Below are positions 21,987-29,464 of a stretch of DNA of 35,404 nucleotides, one piece after another. Source of the DNA: an uncultured Nitrospira sp. (GTDB lineage Bacteria > Nitrospirota > Nitrospiria > Nitrospirales > Nitrospiraceae); NCBI GenBank assembly GCA_946479785.1, contig CAMLHQ010000033.1, forward strand, positions 1-35,404, read 5' to 3'. A program made the position numbers and the translations under genes. The notes under the pieces were generated by a model. That model was not told the origin of the DNA, did not search any database, and saw nothing but the letters and a program-made list of their open reading frames with translations. How positions within the stretch are numbered: position 1 is the stretch's first letter; every line of letters begins with the position of its first letter.

Positions 21987-23171
21987 TTACGGTCCCTTTC
22001 CGGACTCGATGTGCTCTTTCAGCAAGACACTTTTCAGGTCAAAGACGCCGTCGATCACCACCTGCGCGCCCTTGGTCAGTCCGTTCCGCACCTCAATCCA
22101 GCCTCCACCTTCGCGGCCGACTTCGATCGGCACGAATGCATACCCAGTTTCCCGCTGAACGAAGACGCCACGCACATTGTCCACGACTGTCACGGCTGAG
22201 ACGGGGACCGCCAGGGTCGGTGGACTTGCGAGAGCCAGCTGCACATCTACATATTCCCGTGGCTTCAGGCGATGTTGGTGGTTCGCGACCTCGAATCGGA
22301 TCCGGATCGTGCGAGTGCTCTCATCCGCCACCGGGGCAAGATAGGTGAGCGGAGCGGTGAGCGGCTCCCCGCCCTTCGGCAAGATCGTCCCCCCATCGCC
22401 CTCCTTGAATTTTCGAGCCTGCTCGATTGGCAGGTTTGCAAACACCCACACACGGCTCGTGTCGACGACTTCGAACAGTTCGTTTCCCGGAGAAATACCC
22501 TGCCCCCGCACCACATTTTGCGAAACCACCGTACCCGCAATCGGCGATTTGAGGGTGTAGCGATGTCCCTCCTGGTGGCTTCCATGCTCCAGCTCACGTA
22601 ATTCATCTGCCGTCATACCCATATTCAGGAGTTTCTCACGGACGTGCTGATGACGGGCCTGCGCTTCAATGGCGTGACCTCGTTCTTCGACCAGGCGACG
22701 CTCCGTCACGATCTGATCTGCTGCCAGTTTCTCAGTCCGTCGGTACCCGCTTTCGGCCACATCCGTCTGGGCCTTGGTCACGAGATATTCCTGTACCAAT
22801 TCATCCAGGCGCAGACTCTCAATGGCCAACAATGGCTGACCGCGGTGGACACGATCACCCAACTGAGCATGGATCTTCTCAACTTGCCCTTCAATGCGTG
22901 AAGTGATTTTGGCCACCTGCCTAAGATCCAACGCGACTTCGCCCGGCGCTGTGATCACTTCTGGAACCACGTGGGTTGCTACCATTTCGATCCGCAATCG
23001 GTCGCGCACAGCAGCCGGCGGTTGGACGACCCTGATTGATGGCGTGCTTGATGTAACTGGGTTTTCGGAAGGGAGTGCGGGCTTGTCAGGGCCGCGATCA
23101 CTGCAACTGACCAGCAATGCCGCGAGCGCAACCGCTAAGCCCCAGGGGCACTCTCTCATGCGGCATCTCAT
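21987..23171 (-). CDS. RND efflux membrane-fusion adaptor, lipoprotein (CzcB/CusB-like)
   Basis: 394 residues from ATG 23171, with GAGGAG seven bases upstream. Lipoprotein signal with lipobox LVSC (Cys23). Then a barrel-sandwich hybrid (ITSRIEGQVEKIHAQLGDRV..GQPLL), an alpha-hairpin (about 135-200), the second lipoyl half (YTLKSPIAGTVVSQNVVRGQ), a beta-barrel (RVWVFANLPIEQARKFKEGD) and a membrane-proximal domain. It joins the pump to the outer-membrane channel. It lacks the long Met/His-rich N-terminal metal-binding extension of some CusB/CzcB proteins; that role may fall to the His-rich protein upstream. Confidence 0.93.
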   Translation of the reverse strand: MRCRMRECPWGLAVALAALLVSCSDRGPDKPALPSENPVTSSTPSIRVVQPPAAVRDRLRIEMVATHVVPEVITAPGEVALDLRQVAKITSRIEGQVEKIHAQLGDRVHRGQPLLAIESLRLDELVQEYLVTKAQTDVAESGYRRTEKLAADQIVTERRLVEERGHAIEAQARHQHVREKLLNMGMTADELRELEHGSHQEGHRYTLKSPIAGTVVSQNVVRGQGISPGNELFEVVDTSRVWVFANLPIEQARKFKEGDGGTILPKGGEPLTAPLTYLAPVADESTRTIRIRFEVANHQHRLKPREYVDVQLALASPPTLAVPVSAVTVVDNVRGVFVQRETGYAFVPIEVGREGGGWIEVRNGLTKGAQVVIDGVFDLKSVLLKEHIESGKGP

Positions 23172-23222
23172 GATGGCTCTCCTCTCATTTCCATCACCTC
23201 ATCGCCTGCGCCAAGCACCTGC

Positions 23223-24476
23223 TCACAGGGTCCCACCGCTCGCCCGTTCGAGGCGTGCCAAGGCAATCGAGAGATCCGTGCGTGCCTGCGCATACTCCAA
23301 CAGGGTTTGTCGATACACGCGCTGCGCATCGAGTACCTCCAGGAGACTCGCCGCCCCCTGTTGGAAGCTAAACTTCGCAATGCGGAGAGTTTCTTCTGCC
23401 TGCTTGACCAATCCCTGCTCGAACACATCGATTTGGTCCTTGGCGGTGCGGACTTCTTGCGTGTGCTGGGTCAGGGCTTGAATCAGCTCGTTCTGCAAAC
23501 GCTCACGATCTGCCAATAGGCGGTTCTTGCCTGCCAGAGCTGTCTGGATCTCACCCTGGCGACGGTACCAGACAGGGATCGGTACGCTGAGCCCACCCGT
23601 TACGGATTCATCGCCCGCCTCCCGGTGATACTGTCCTTGTACACTGATATTGGGCATACGAGACTCCTTCTCGTAGGTCACCGCATGGTCCGCTTGGTCG
23701 ACGAGCCGGCTCAGGCGGCGCACGGTTGGATGGTCTTCCAGGGCCCGTGCGGTCAACGATTCCAGATTGAGCTCCTGTCGTAGCGGCTCGAAGTCCCCCT
23801 GGATCGCGAACGTGCTGCCGAGCGCCCCGGCGGTTCGGGTGTTCAAGGCCACGCGAGCCGTCAGCACGGCATTCTGCGATCGCGCGACTTCCTTGGTGGC
23901 CTTTTGCACCTCAACATTCGCTTTCATCAGGTCGAACTTCGTGGCCTCTCCGGCTCCGAGACGAGCGGTCACGGTCCGGAACACTTCCTTCACCATGGCC
24001 AGGTTCTGCGCAGAGACCTCTACATCTCGCTGCGCGAGCAGCAGCTGATAAAAGGCCACCTTTACTTCGGCCACGAGATTGAGTTTGGCTTCTTCCAACC
24101 CCGCACTCGCTCCAGCCAGGCCTGCCTCTGCGGCCCGCTGACGGGCTTGCCGTTTCGCCGGCCACTCGAGCGGTTGCTCGACGGTGATCGTGCGCTCCGT
24201 GATGCTGATGCCGTTACTGGGATCTCGAATCGACCCGCGGCCGGCTGCTCCGCTGATAGAAGGGTTCGGATAGGCTCCCGCCGTGACTTGTTGCCCGCGG
24301 CTTTGTTCTATCGAGGCTTTGGCACCGGTAATAGTTGGGTTGCGTTCAAGCGCCAGTTCGAGAATGTTATTCAGACTGTAAGGTGTTGGGCTCGGTTCGG
24401 CCGCGTGGGTTGCCTTCCATGCGAGGATTACCCCGGACAGGACGAGCCAGAGCACTATGACGACGCGAAAGATCAT
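23223..24476 (-). CDS. TolC-family outer-membrane efflux channel (CzcC/CusC-like)
   Basis: 417 residues; ATG 24476 with AAGGAG upstream. Signal peptide VVIVLWLVLSGVILAWKATHA. Two repeated outer-membrane-efflux halves: LNNILELALERNPTITGAKA..QVTAGAYPNPSISG in the first and ALEDHPTVRRLSRLVDQADH in the second, each followed by long coiled helices. Forms the exit duct of the tripartite system. 51 bases separate it from the adaptor gene and 147 from the His-rich gene upstream. Confidence 0.93.
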   Translation of the reverse strand: MIFRVVIVLWLVLSGVILAWKATHAAEPSPTPYSLNNILELALERNPTITGAKASIEQSRGQQVTAGAYPNPSISGAAGRGSIRDPSNGISITERTITVEQPLEWPAKRQARQRAAEAGLAGASAGLEEAKLNLVAEVKVAFYQLLLAQRDVEVSAQNLAMVKEVFRTVTARLGAGEATKFDLMKANVEVQKATKEVARSQNAVLTARVALNTRTAGALGSTFAIQGDFEPLRQELNLESLTARALEDHPTVRRLSRLVDQADHAVTYEKESRMPNISVQGQYHREAGDESVTGGLSVPIPVWYRRQGEIQTALAGKNRLLADRERLQNELIQALTQHTQEVRTAKDQIDVFEQGLVKQAEETLRIAKFSFQQGAASLLEVLDAQRVYRQTLLEYAQARTDLSIALARLERASGGTL

Positions 24477-24623
24477 GAGTCTTCTCCTTCTTCTCCCGAA
24501 GCGGAAACTCGCGCGGAAACAGATCTAACAGCGCGTCGCTACGACTGCTCAGGACAGATGTGTCACTAAGTCATTCGCAGCGGTCTACCCGCTTCACGAG
24601 GTTACACCGTGACGACAGTATAT

Positions 24624-25100
24624 TTAGGAGAGAAGAGCCGGAGGAGCGCGAAGAGGAAGCGCAGTTACGAGAAAGAGAAGAGTCGGGGCGACGTCACTAT
24701 ATGATGCGTGTTCAGAGATGGCGATGGGAGCTGGTGATTGGAGGTCTTCAATGAGAGTCAATGGGCTGAGAAAGATCTTGCTGACTGTTGGAGTCGCTGA
24801 AGACGCGGCAAGGGCAAATTCGATTTCCGGATGGGTAAACGAATGCCCGTGATGACCGTTGAACTGGACATGCTGATGAGTGCCGCTCGGGCAGATATCA
24901 TCCTCTTCCGAAGGCTCTTCGCACTCAAGCGGAGCTGAGAACACCGTGTGCGTCACGGCGTGGTGCACGTGTCCAGGATCTCCGTGGTTGTGCTCCACTT
25001 CTGGATGTACGTGAACCAAGGGCACTAGGAGCATCCACAGGGATGCCCACGACAGAAGCACCACACGAGACCATGCCACGTTGCCACGTATCAATCGCAT
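24624..25100 (-). CDS. Exported histidine-rich protein, likely periplasmic metal binder
   Basis: 158 residues from ATG 25100. N-terminal hydrophobic segment VVLLSWASLWMLLVPL, then two His clusters: VHVHPEVEHNHGDPGHVHH and GTHQHVQFNGHHGHSFTH, about 15 His in all, with acidic residues and a Cys pair between them. It is the first gene of the minus-strand metal-efflux cluster. The composition fits a periplasmic buffer or sensor for a divalent or copper-type ion that passes metal to the pump; this is inference. The C terminus has a second hydrophobic stretch (APTLLFLVTALPL). Small His-rich proteins of this type often precede czc/cus operons. Confidence 0.72.
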   Translation of the reverse strand: MRLIRGNVAWSRVVLLSWASLWMLLVPLVHVHPEVEHNHGDPGHVHHAVTHTVFSAPLECEEPSEEDDICPSGTHQHVQFNGHHGHSFTHPEIEFALAASSATPTVSKIFLSPLTLIEDLQSPAPIAISEHASYSDVAPTLLFLVTALPLRAPPALLS

Positions 25101-25114
25101 TGTGATGGCAGCCT

Positions 25115-25142
25115 AGCATAGTCTTTCGATCCCATCAATCAA
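25115..25142 (-). promoter_or_regulatory. Candidate promoter of the metal-efflux operon
   Basis: On the minus strand TTGATT (25142-25137), 16-bp spacer, TATGCT (25120-25115), 15 bases before the His-rich gene start. No clear metal-regulator palindrome was seen between the boxes. Confidence 0.4.
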
Positions 25143-25187
25143 GACCGTCAAGGATGGACGGCTGACCGGCGACAGGACCCGCTCCCA

Positions 25188-25296
25188 TTTTTCTGTTACT
25201 CTCCCACTCCATGCCTTCCTCTCTCATCGCCTTCATCCTCATCTTTCTGACGGCGTCCTCCTCCGTTCCTTGAAGCTCCTCAACAAAACTCATGCG
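25188..25296 (+). pseudogene. 5' fragment of the AEC transporter gene, frameshifted (copy A)
   Basis: Near-identical to 27080-27190, the control region and first ~28 codons of the AEC transporter gene, including ATG (25211). One base is lost after CTTTCTGAC, which shifts the frame and ends it at TGA within 21 codons. Similarity stops after AAAACTCATGCG. It is a broken partial duplicate. Confidence 0.75.
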
Positions 25297-25390
25297 TTGG
25301 GCGGGACCTCCGGCTGCAACCATGCACGGAGGATGGGCATCCTGCCAATCAAAGCGGCCTATCCTTTTTTTTCCTCATTAGGCTTAGGTA

Positions 25391-25550
25391 GTGCGTTGGT
25401 TCAAAAACCATTCTGTGAATGAATCAGCGACAGGACCCGCTCCCATTTTTCTGTTACTCTCTCACTCCATGCCTTCTTCTCTCATCGCCTTCATCCTCAT
25501 CTTTCTGACCGGCGGTGCGTTGGTTCAAAAACCATTCTGTGAATGAATCA
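25391..25550. repeat. Direct 36-bp repeat pair flanking AEC fragment B
   Basis: The 36-base segment starting GTGCGTTGGTTCAAAAACC and ending GAATGAATCA occurs identically at 25391-25426 and 25515-25550, 124 bases apart. Between them lies a second fragment of the AEC gene. The rest of 25297-25390 and 25551-25610 shows nothing I can name. Confidence 0.8.
25431..25514 (+). pseudogene. 5' fragment of the AEC transporter gene (copy B)
   Basis: Repeats 25172-25254 almost exactly (CAGGACCCGCTCCCATTTTT onward) and, from the start codon (25469), the first ~14 codons of the gene at 27106. Unlike copy A it keeps the ACCGGCG bases, then breaks off into the second 36-bp direct repeat. No functional product is possible. 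Confidence 0.7.
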
Positions 25551-25610
25551 ACGAGAGTGCCAAAAAAACGAACGGCTTTCTATCTACGCAGAAGCGGGTT
25601 CACAAGACTG

Positions 25611-26891
25611 TTATTGAAGTCGCTGACTGTACATGTTGGGGAATGGAGGCTGATCGCGCCAAGACATCATCACATCCACCGGAAGTAGTGAATCCGTCGT
25701 TGTGCCATTGCCTAATTGACCCTGGCTGTTGTCGCCCCAACATTTCACATTCCCTGCGATGGTTAAGGCGCAACTATGGTGCGCGCCGGCTGCAATCCCT
25801 TTCACGCCGCTCTTCAGCCCTACGACATCCGCCGGCGTGTCTCGATCTACTGTTTTCCCTTCACCTAATTGTCCCTCGTCGTTATCTCCCCAGCACTTCA
25901 CCCCGCCACTCGTGGTCAGGGCGCAAGTGTGTGCGCCGACGAATGCCTCCAACTCCCGAACGGATCCGACCCCGGCGGCAATCAGCGTGACGCCGTTCAT
26001 CAGCCCGTCTACATTCACAGGGACAGTCGAATTGGCTTGTCGCCCGTTTCCCAATTGCCCCTGGCTGTTGTCACCCCAGCATTGGACTCCGCCAGTTTCA
26101 TTGAGGATACAGGTGTGGTGTCCGCCCGCTTCGATCATCTGCACCCCTGTGGCAAGCCCCACAACATTCACCGGAGTAGGTCGATCGATTGTTGTCCCGT
26201 CGCCCAACTGTCCAGAGTTATTATTCCCCCAACACTTCACGTCTCCCCTGTCGGTGATGGCACAGGTGTGGTGCCCACCGGTCGCGATCGCTCTGACTCC
26301 CTGTGCCAGCCCTACGACATCCACAGGGATACTCCGATCAAGAGTCCTCCCATCCCCTACTTGGCCCGCGTCGTTGCTTCCCCAGCACTTAAGCCCGCCC
26401 GTCTCAGTTAACGCACAGGTATGATGCCCACCCCCTGCAATTGCCTTCACCCCGCTGGTGAGCCCGACGACATCCACCGGGGTATCTCTCGGCATGTCCG
26501 TCCCATCCCCTAACTGTCCTGCGTAATTTCTGCCCCAGCACTTCACTCCGCCTGCCGTGGTCAACGCACAGGTGTAGGGTCCACCCGCTGTGATCGCCTT
26601 CACTCCCCTGGTAAGACCGACGACATCCACCGGAGTGTTTCTTTGTATCGTGCTGCCATCCCCCAACTGCCCGTAGGCATTTCCTCCCCAACATTTGATT
26701 CCACCCCAATCAGTCAAAGCACAAGTGTGGTGCCCACCAGCTGCGATCGTCCCGATGCGTGTGAGGGGAGGGACAATTTGGCTTTTCTGCGTACAGCCGA
26801 AAAGAATGAAAGGCAGAAGAATAATCAGACCGATTGTGACCCACGGCGCTCTGTGGGTCGCGTGGACCTGCGGGGGAAGAATGCGTGTCAC
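25611..26891 (-). CDS. RCC1-repeat lipoprotein (seven-bladed propeller)
   Basis: 426 residues from GTG 26891, preferred to the upstream TTG 26936 because GGAG lies eight bases before it and a lipoprotein signal follows (lipobox LFGC, Cys33). Then seven RCC1-type repeats of about 51 residues, each with AGGHHTCALT..GGVKCWG-N--GQLGDG, matching one full seven-bladed propeller. Repeat 6 carries an 11-residue insertion. Each blade has a Cys pair (TCAL..KCWG) that could form a disulfide after export. Probably binds a surface or periplasmic partner; partner unknown. Confidence 0.85.
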   Translation of the reverse strand: MTRILPPQVHATHRAPWVTIGLIILLPFILFGCTQKSQIVPPLTRIGTIAAGGHHTCALTDWGGIKCWGGNAYGQLGDGSTIQRNTPVDVVGLTRGVKAITAGGPYTCALTTAGGVKCWGRNYAGQLGDGTDMPRDTPVDVVGLTSGVKAIAGGGHHTCALTETGGLKCWGSNDAGQVGDGRTLDRSIPVDVVGLAQGVRAIATGGHHTCAITDRGDVKCWGNNNSGQLGDGTTIDRPTPVNVVGLATGVQMIEAGGHHTCILNETGGVQCWGDNSQGQLGNGRQANSTVPVNVDGLMNGVTLIAAGVGSVRELEAFVGAHTCALTTSGGVKCWGDNDEGQLGEGKTVDRDTPADVVGLKSGVKGIAAGAHHSCALTIAGNVKCWGDNSQGQLGNGTTTDSLLPVDVMMSWRDQPPFPNMYSQRLQ

Positions 26892-26981
26892 CAGGAGTTC
26901 TCCATTTCGTGTTTTTCGGCTGGAAGAATACGTCAAAGCCCTAGAAAAATCGACAAGCCTGTTATGTTAGAAGTGTGTTGG

Positions 26982-27010
26982 TGGAGGCTGATTGGTCTCC
27001 AACTGCGCGC
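26982..27010 (+). repeat. Left half of the dispersed palindromic repeat
   Basis: GGAGGCTGATTGGTCTCC then AACTGCGCGC. It matches the left half of the element at 15663 and is the complement of the right arm at 28-44. The right half is absent; the copy runs into the region before the AEC gene, where ATGATGCTCCTT (27020-27031) recalls the terminal motif. Confidence 0.7.
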
Positions 27011-27105
27011 GTCGAACATATGATGCTCCTTGCCATCATCATCCGTTATCTCCTTGTAATGATCTTCTGGCCGACCCCTCGTCCTCTCTGCTACTCTCAC
27101 GCTCC

Positions 27106-28026
27106 ATGCCCCCATCCCTCATCGCCTTCATCCTCATCTTCCTTGCCGGCGTCCTCCTCCGTTCCTTGAAGCTCCTCAACAAAACCCATGCGGAACGGCT
27201 CGCCTCGATGGTTTTTTCTATCAGCCTCCCCGCCACGATCCTCGTCTCATTGGATAGCGTGCTGTTTGCTCCCACCGCCTGGAAGCTTCCGATGGCGGCC
27301 GGTCTGGTGACGCTCCCGATCGTCTTCATTGCCTTTCAGCTTGCGCGAGTTCTGCAATTGTCCCGCCCGACGCAAGGCGGATTCCTGCTTGCCACCGGCT
27401 GCATCAATTCCATCTACTTCGCCTATCCGGTGATTCTTGCGACACTCGGCGACGCCGGTTTGGCCCAAGCCATTCTCTTCGATCTCGGACAAACTACACT
27501 GACGCTTACAGTGCTCTATGCCCTGGCCGTCTGGCACGGCGCACAGACCTCACGTGCTCATTCGGCCGTGCTCCGTTTTTTCTCATCCCCGCCGCTCTGG
27601 GCGCTCGCCTGCATCCTGACGCTGAAATTCCTGGAGCTCCGGCTGCCTGCTTGGCTACGCGAGCTGCTGCTGCCGCTTCATCTGACAACGACGCCATTGG
27701 CGAGCCTCGTGCTCGGGCTGTCGATCGGTTTTGCCGCCCTGCGAAGTACGTTGTCGCTGGCGTTATTCGGAGTGATCGTACGAATGGGCGGCGGGTTGCT
27801 GTTCGGGTTTGCGGCTGCCTATCTCCTGAACTTGACTGGCGTGGAACGAGTCGTCGTCATTCTTGTGGCGGGCATGCCCTCGGCGGTCACGGCTGTCATT
27901 TTTGCGGCGGAAACAGGTCTCGATGAAGATCTGGTCGCCTCCACCGTGGCCCTCTCCATTTGCGTCGGCGTCGCGGTGCTCCCGTGGTTACCCCAGCTGG
28001 CGACGCTGTTGCTGGGGTCACAATGA
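27106..28026 (+). CDS. AEC-family transporter (auxin efflux carrier type)
   Basis: 306 residues from ATG 27106 (the frame is open upstream, but that part is non-coding repeat). About ten membrane helices in the 5+5 arrangement of the AEC/membrane transport family: MPPSLIAFILIFLAGVLLRS at the start, the GCINSIYFAYPVILATLGD region with a helix-breaking Asn/Pro, and AGMPSAVTAVIFAAETGLDE near the end, which aligns with the conserved P-x-A..A-x-x-Y region. Likely exports an organic anion or amino-acid-like compound. Its 5' region is present twice more as broken fragments at 25188 and 25431. Confidence 0.88.
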   Translation: MPPSLIAFILIFLAGVLLRSLKLLNKTHAERLASMVFSISLPATILVSLDSVLFAPTAWKLPMAAGLVTLPIVFIAFQLARVLQLSRPTQGGFLLATGCINSIYFAYPVILATLGDAGLAQAILFDLGQTTLTLTVLYALAVWHGAQTSRAHSAVLRFFSSPPLWALACILTLKFLELRLPAWLRELLLPLHLTTTPLASLVLGLSIGFAALRSTLSLALFGVIVRMGGGLLFGFAAAYLLNLTGVERVVVILVAGMPSAVTAVIFAAETGLDEDLVASTVALSICVGVAVLPWLPQLATLLLGSQ

Positions 28027-28083
28027 TGCACTTGCGAAAATAACAAATCTAAAATTTCAGATTCCAACTGCGGCCCACCTATA

Positions 28084-28239
28084 ATGCTCCTTCCAAGCTC
28101 GCTCGCCTGCCTTCTCTAAGGGGCGGTCTGGATCTATCCTTCACTGCGCGCTTGACCGAGCACCGCCCTTAATTTCATAACCAGATAAGTCTTGTGTGCC
28201 GCGGTCGGCGAGCAAGAAGGATAGACCAGACCACCCCTT
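28084..28239 (+). repeat. Dispersed palindromic repeat with its own arm sequence
   Basis: Begins with ATGCTCCTTCCAAGC (28084-28105) after the AEC gene. Arms: from AAGGGGCGGTCTGG to CTATCCTTC (28118-28142) and its complement GAAGGATAGACCAG to CCACCCCTT (28216-28239), about 24 bp with two differences. The core CACTGCGCGC..CGAGCAC..GTGTGC..CGAGCA matches the element at 15663, but the arm sequence is different. The right arm abuts the stop codon of the minus-strand zinc-ribbon gene and may act as its terminator. Confidence 0.78.
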
Positions 28240-28598
28240 CACGTTTCCATCATTTCCAATCTGGCGTCGAATTCGTGCCCGCAAGACATGCACCGAATGC
28301 AATCCGATTCCACGGTGAACTCGTCCGACCTGATGCCCATGCCGCCGCAGTCGGGACAGCGAGCGAGATGGACGCGTTGATCGTCCACCGTTTCGTATTG
28401 ACTGCCGCGAAAACAATAGATTGGTTTTCCTTCCAGAAGCCAGGGATTGCCGGCATTGTCCACCACCGGCAGGGCGAGATAGTGATGTTTCACATAATCT
28501 TCGATGTCCTGCCGGCTCGCAAAGCCGTCCTTGATGAATTTGCCGGTCGCCGCTTCATAGAGGGCTTGTTCCTTGACGATGGCTTTCGTCGGTCCCAT
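28239..28598 (-). CDS. Zinc-ribbon protein of unknown function
   Basis: 119 residues from ATG 28598 (AAGGAGGG upstream). An N-terminal helical part (about 1-45) and a C-terminal zinc ribbon: CPDCGGMGI then CIRCMSCGHEFDAR, giving two CxxC pairs plus an extra Cys. No signal peptide. Could bind nucleic acid or protein. It starts 19 bases after the CBS-domain gene stop, so the two form an operon. Confidence 0.75.
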   Translation of the reverse strand: MGPTKAIVKEQALYEAATGKFIKDGFASRQDIEDYVKHHYLALPVVDNAGNPWLLEGKPIYCFRGSQYETVDDQRVHLARCPDCGGMGIRSDEFTVESDCIRCMSCGHEFDARLEMMET

Positions 28599-28617
28599 GC
28601 TCCCTCCTTCAATGTTA

Positions 28618-29382
28618 TTACGCCACGCCCGAGTAATAGCGAAGAATGTTGGACACAGAAATCACGCCGATGATCTGACCGTCTTGCGCCACGGCCAGGT
28701 GGCGGGTCGCCTGCTCCTTCATCAAGCGGACCGCCTCGATGAGCGGCCGATCGCCGTGAATCGACACGAGCGGTTTCCTCACACAGGACTGCACGGGCGT
28801 GGTGTTGGGATCAAGCCCGTTGGCGACGACATCGCGCGCGAGGACCGAATCGGTAATAAACCCGACGTACGTTTCCTTGTCGGTCACGAGTAGCGAGCCG
28901 GTTTTCCACTTCTGCATGAGCCGGCCGGCTTCCCGCAGACTGGCGGTCTGAGGCACGCTGCGCAGATCGGCCGACATATGTTCGGAGACCTGCGGGCCGG
29001 TCAGGACATGCCGCAATTTCTTCGGCTCAATGGCGCGGCGAGCTTCCAACTCCGATACGCAGCTTTCCAGCACCCGGCTACGTTGCATGAGGCTTTGCCG
29101 CTCGCTATCGAGGCCGATACTCTCCGGCGCCTCTTCGGTCATGTTGACCAGGCCGGCTGCCTCACCCAATTGCGCATATTGATAGGCATCCAACAGCGAG
29201 GATGTTTCTCCGAGCGATTCTGCGATCAAACGCTCCGATTCCGCGTCAAATTCTTCCAGGCTTCCACTGGCTTTGCCCTTCTTCACATAGGGGGCCAGAC
29301 CGGACAGCTGTTTGCGCATGCGCTCGATACTATGGTCCAGTGAGATCCGAGGTTTCTTGGAAGCGGTGCGTGTGACGGCCAT
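28618..29382 (-). CDS. CBS-domain pair protein with helical N-terminal region
   Basis: 254 residues; ATG 29382 with CGGAGGTG upstream. Residues 1-120 are charged and helical (SIERMRKQLSGLAPYVKKG, ERLIAESLGETSSLLDAYQY). Residues about 130-254 form two CBS domains (Bateman module): HMSADLRSVPQTASLREAGR..GSLLVTDKETYVGFITD and CVRKPLVSIHGDRPLIEAVR..RHLAVAQDGQIIGVISVSN. Such pairs bind adenine nucleotides and regulate partners. It lies between the large sensor kinase gene (82 bases upstream) and the zinc-ribbon gene, suggesting one transcription unit. Confidence 0.88.
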   Translation of the reverse strand: MAVTRTASKKPRISLDHSIERMRKQLSGLAPYVKKGKASGSLEEFDAESERLIAESLGETSSLLDAYQYAQLGEAAGLVNMTEEAPESIGLDSERQSLMQRSRVLESCVSELEARRAIEPKKLRHVLTGPQVSEHMSADLRSVPQTASLREAGRLMQKWKTGSLLVTDKETYVGFITDSVLARDVVANGLDPNTTPVQSCVRKPLVSIHGDRPLIEAVRLMKEQATRHLAVAQDGQIIGVISVSNILRYYSGVA

Positions 29383-29464
29383 GGCACCTCCGATTGATAT
29401 AAATAAGACGGCGGGTAGCGAATCTTACCTCCGCGCGATAAGGCGTGGCAAGCGGCCCCCTGCC

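Noticed and set aside
25391..25550. Two 36-bp direct repeats as a mini CRISPR array
   Set aside because: Only two repeats, and the segment between them (88 bases) is a copy of the AEC gene start; no cas genes.
25729..26424. Plus-strand frames opposite the RCC1 gene with repeated protein motifs
   Set aside because: The repeats in protein are only the reverse complement of the RCC1 blades.
26992..27105. N-terminal extension of the AEC transporter
   Set aside because: It lies in repeat and control-region sequence; ATG 27106 begins directly with the first membrane helix, and the broken copies conserve that ATG.
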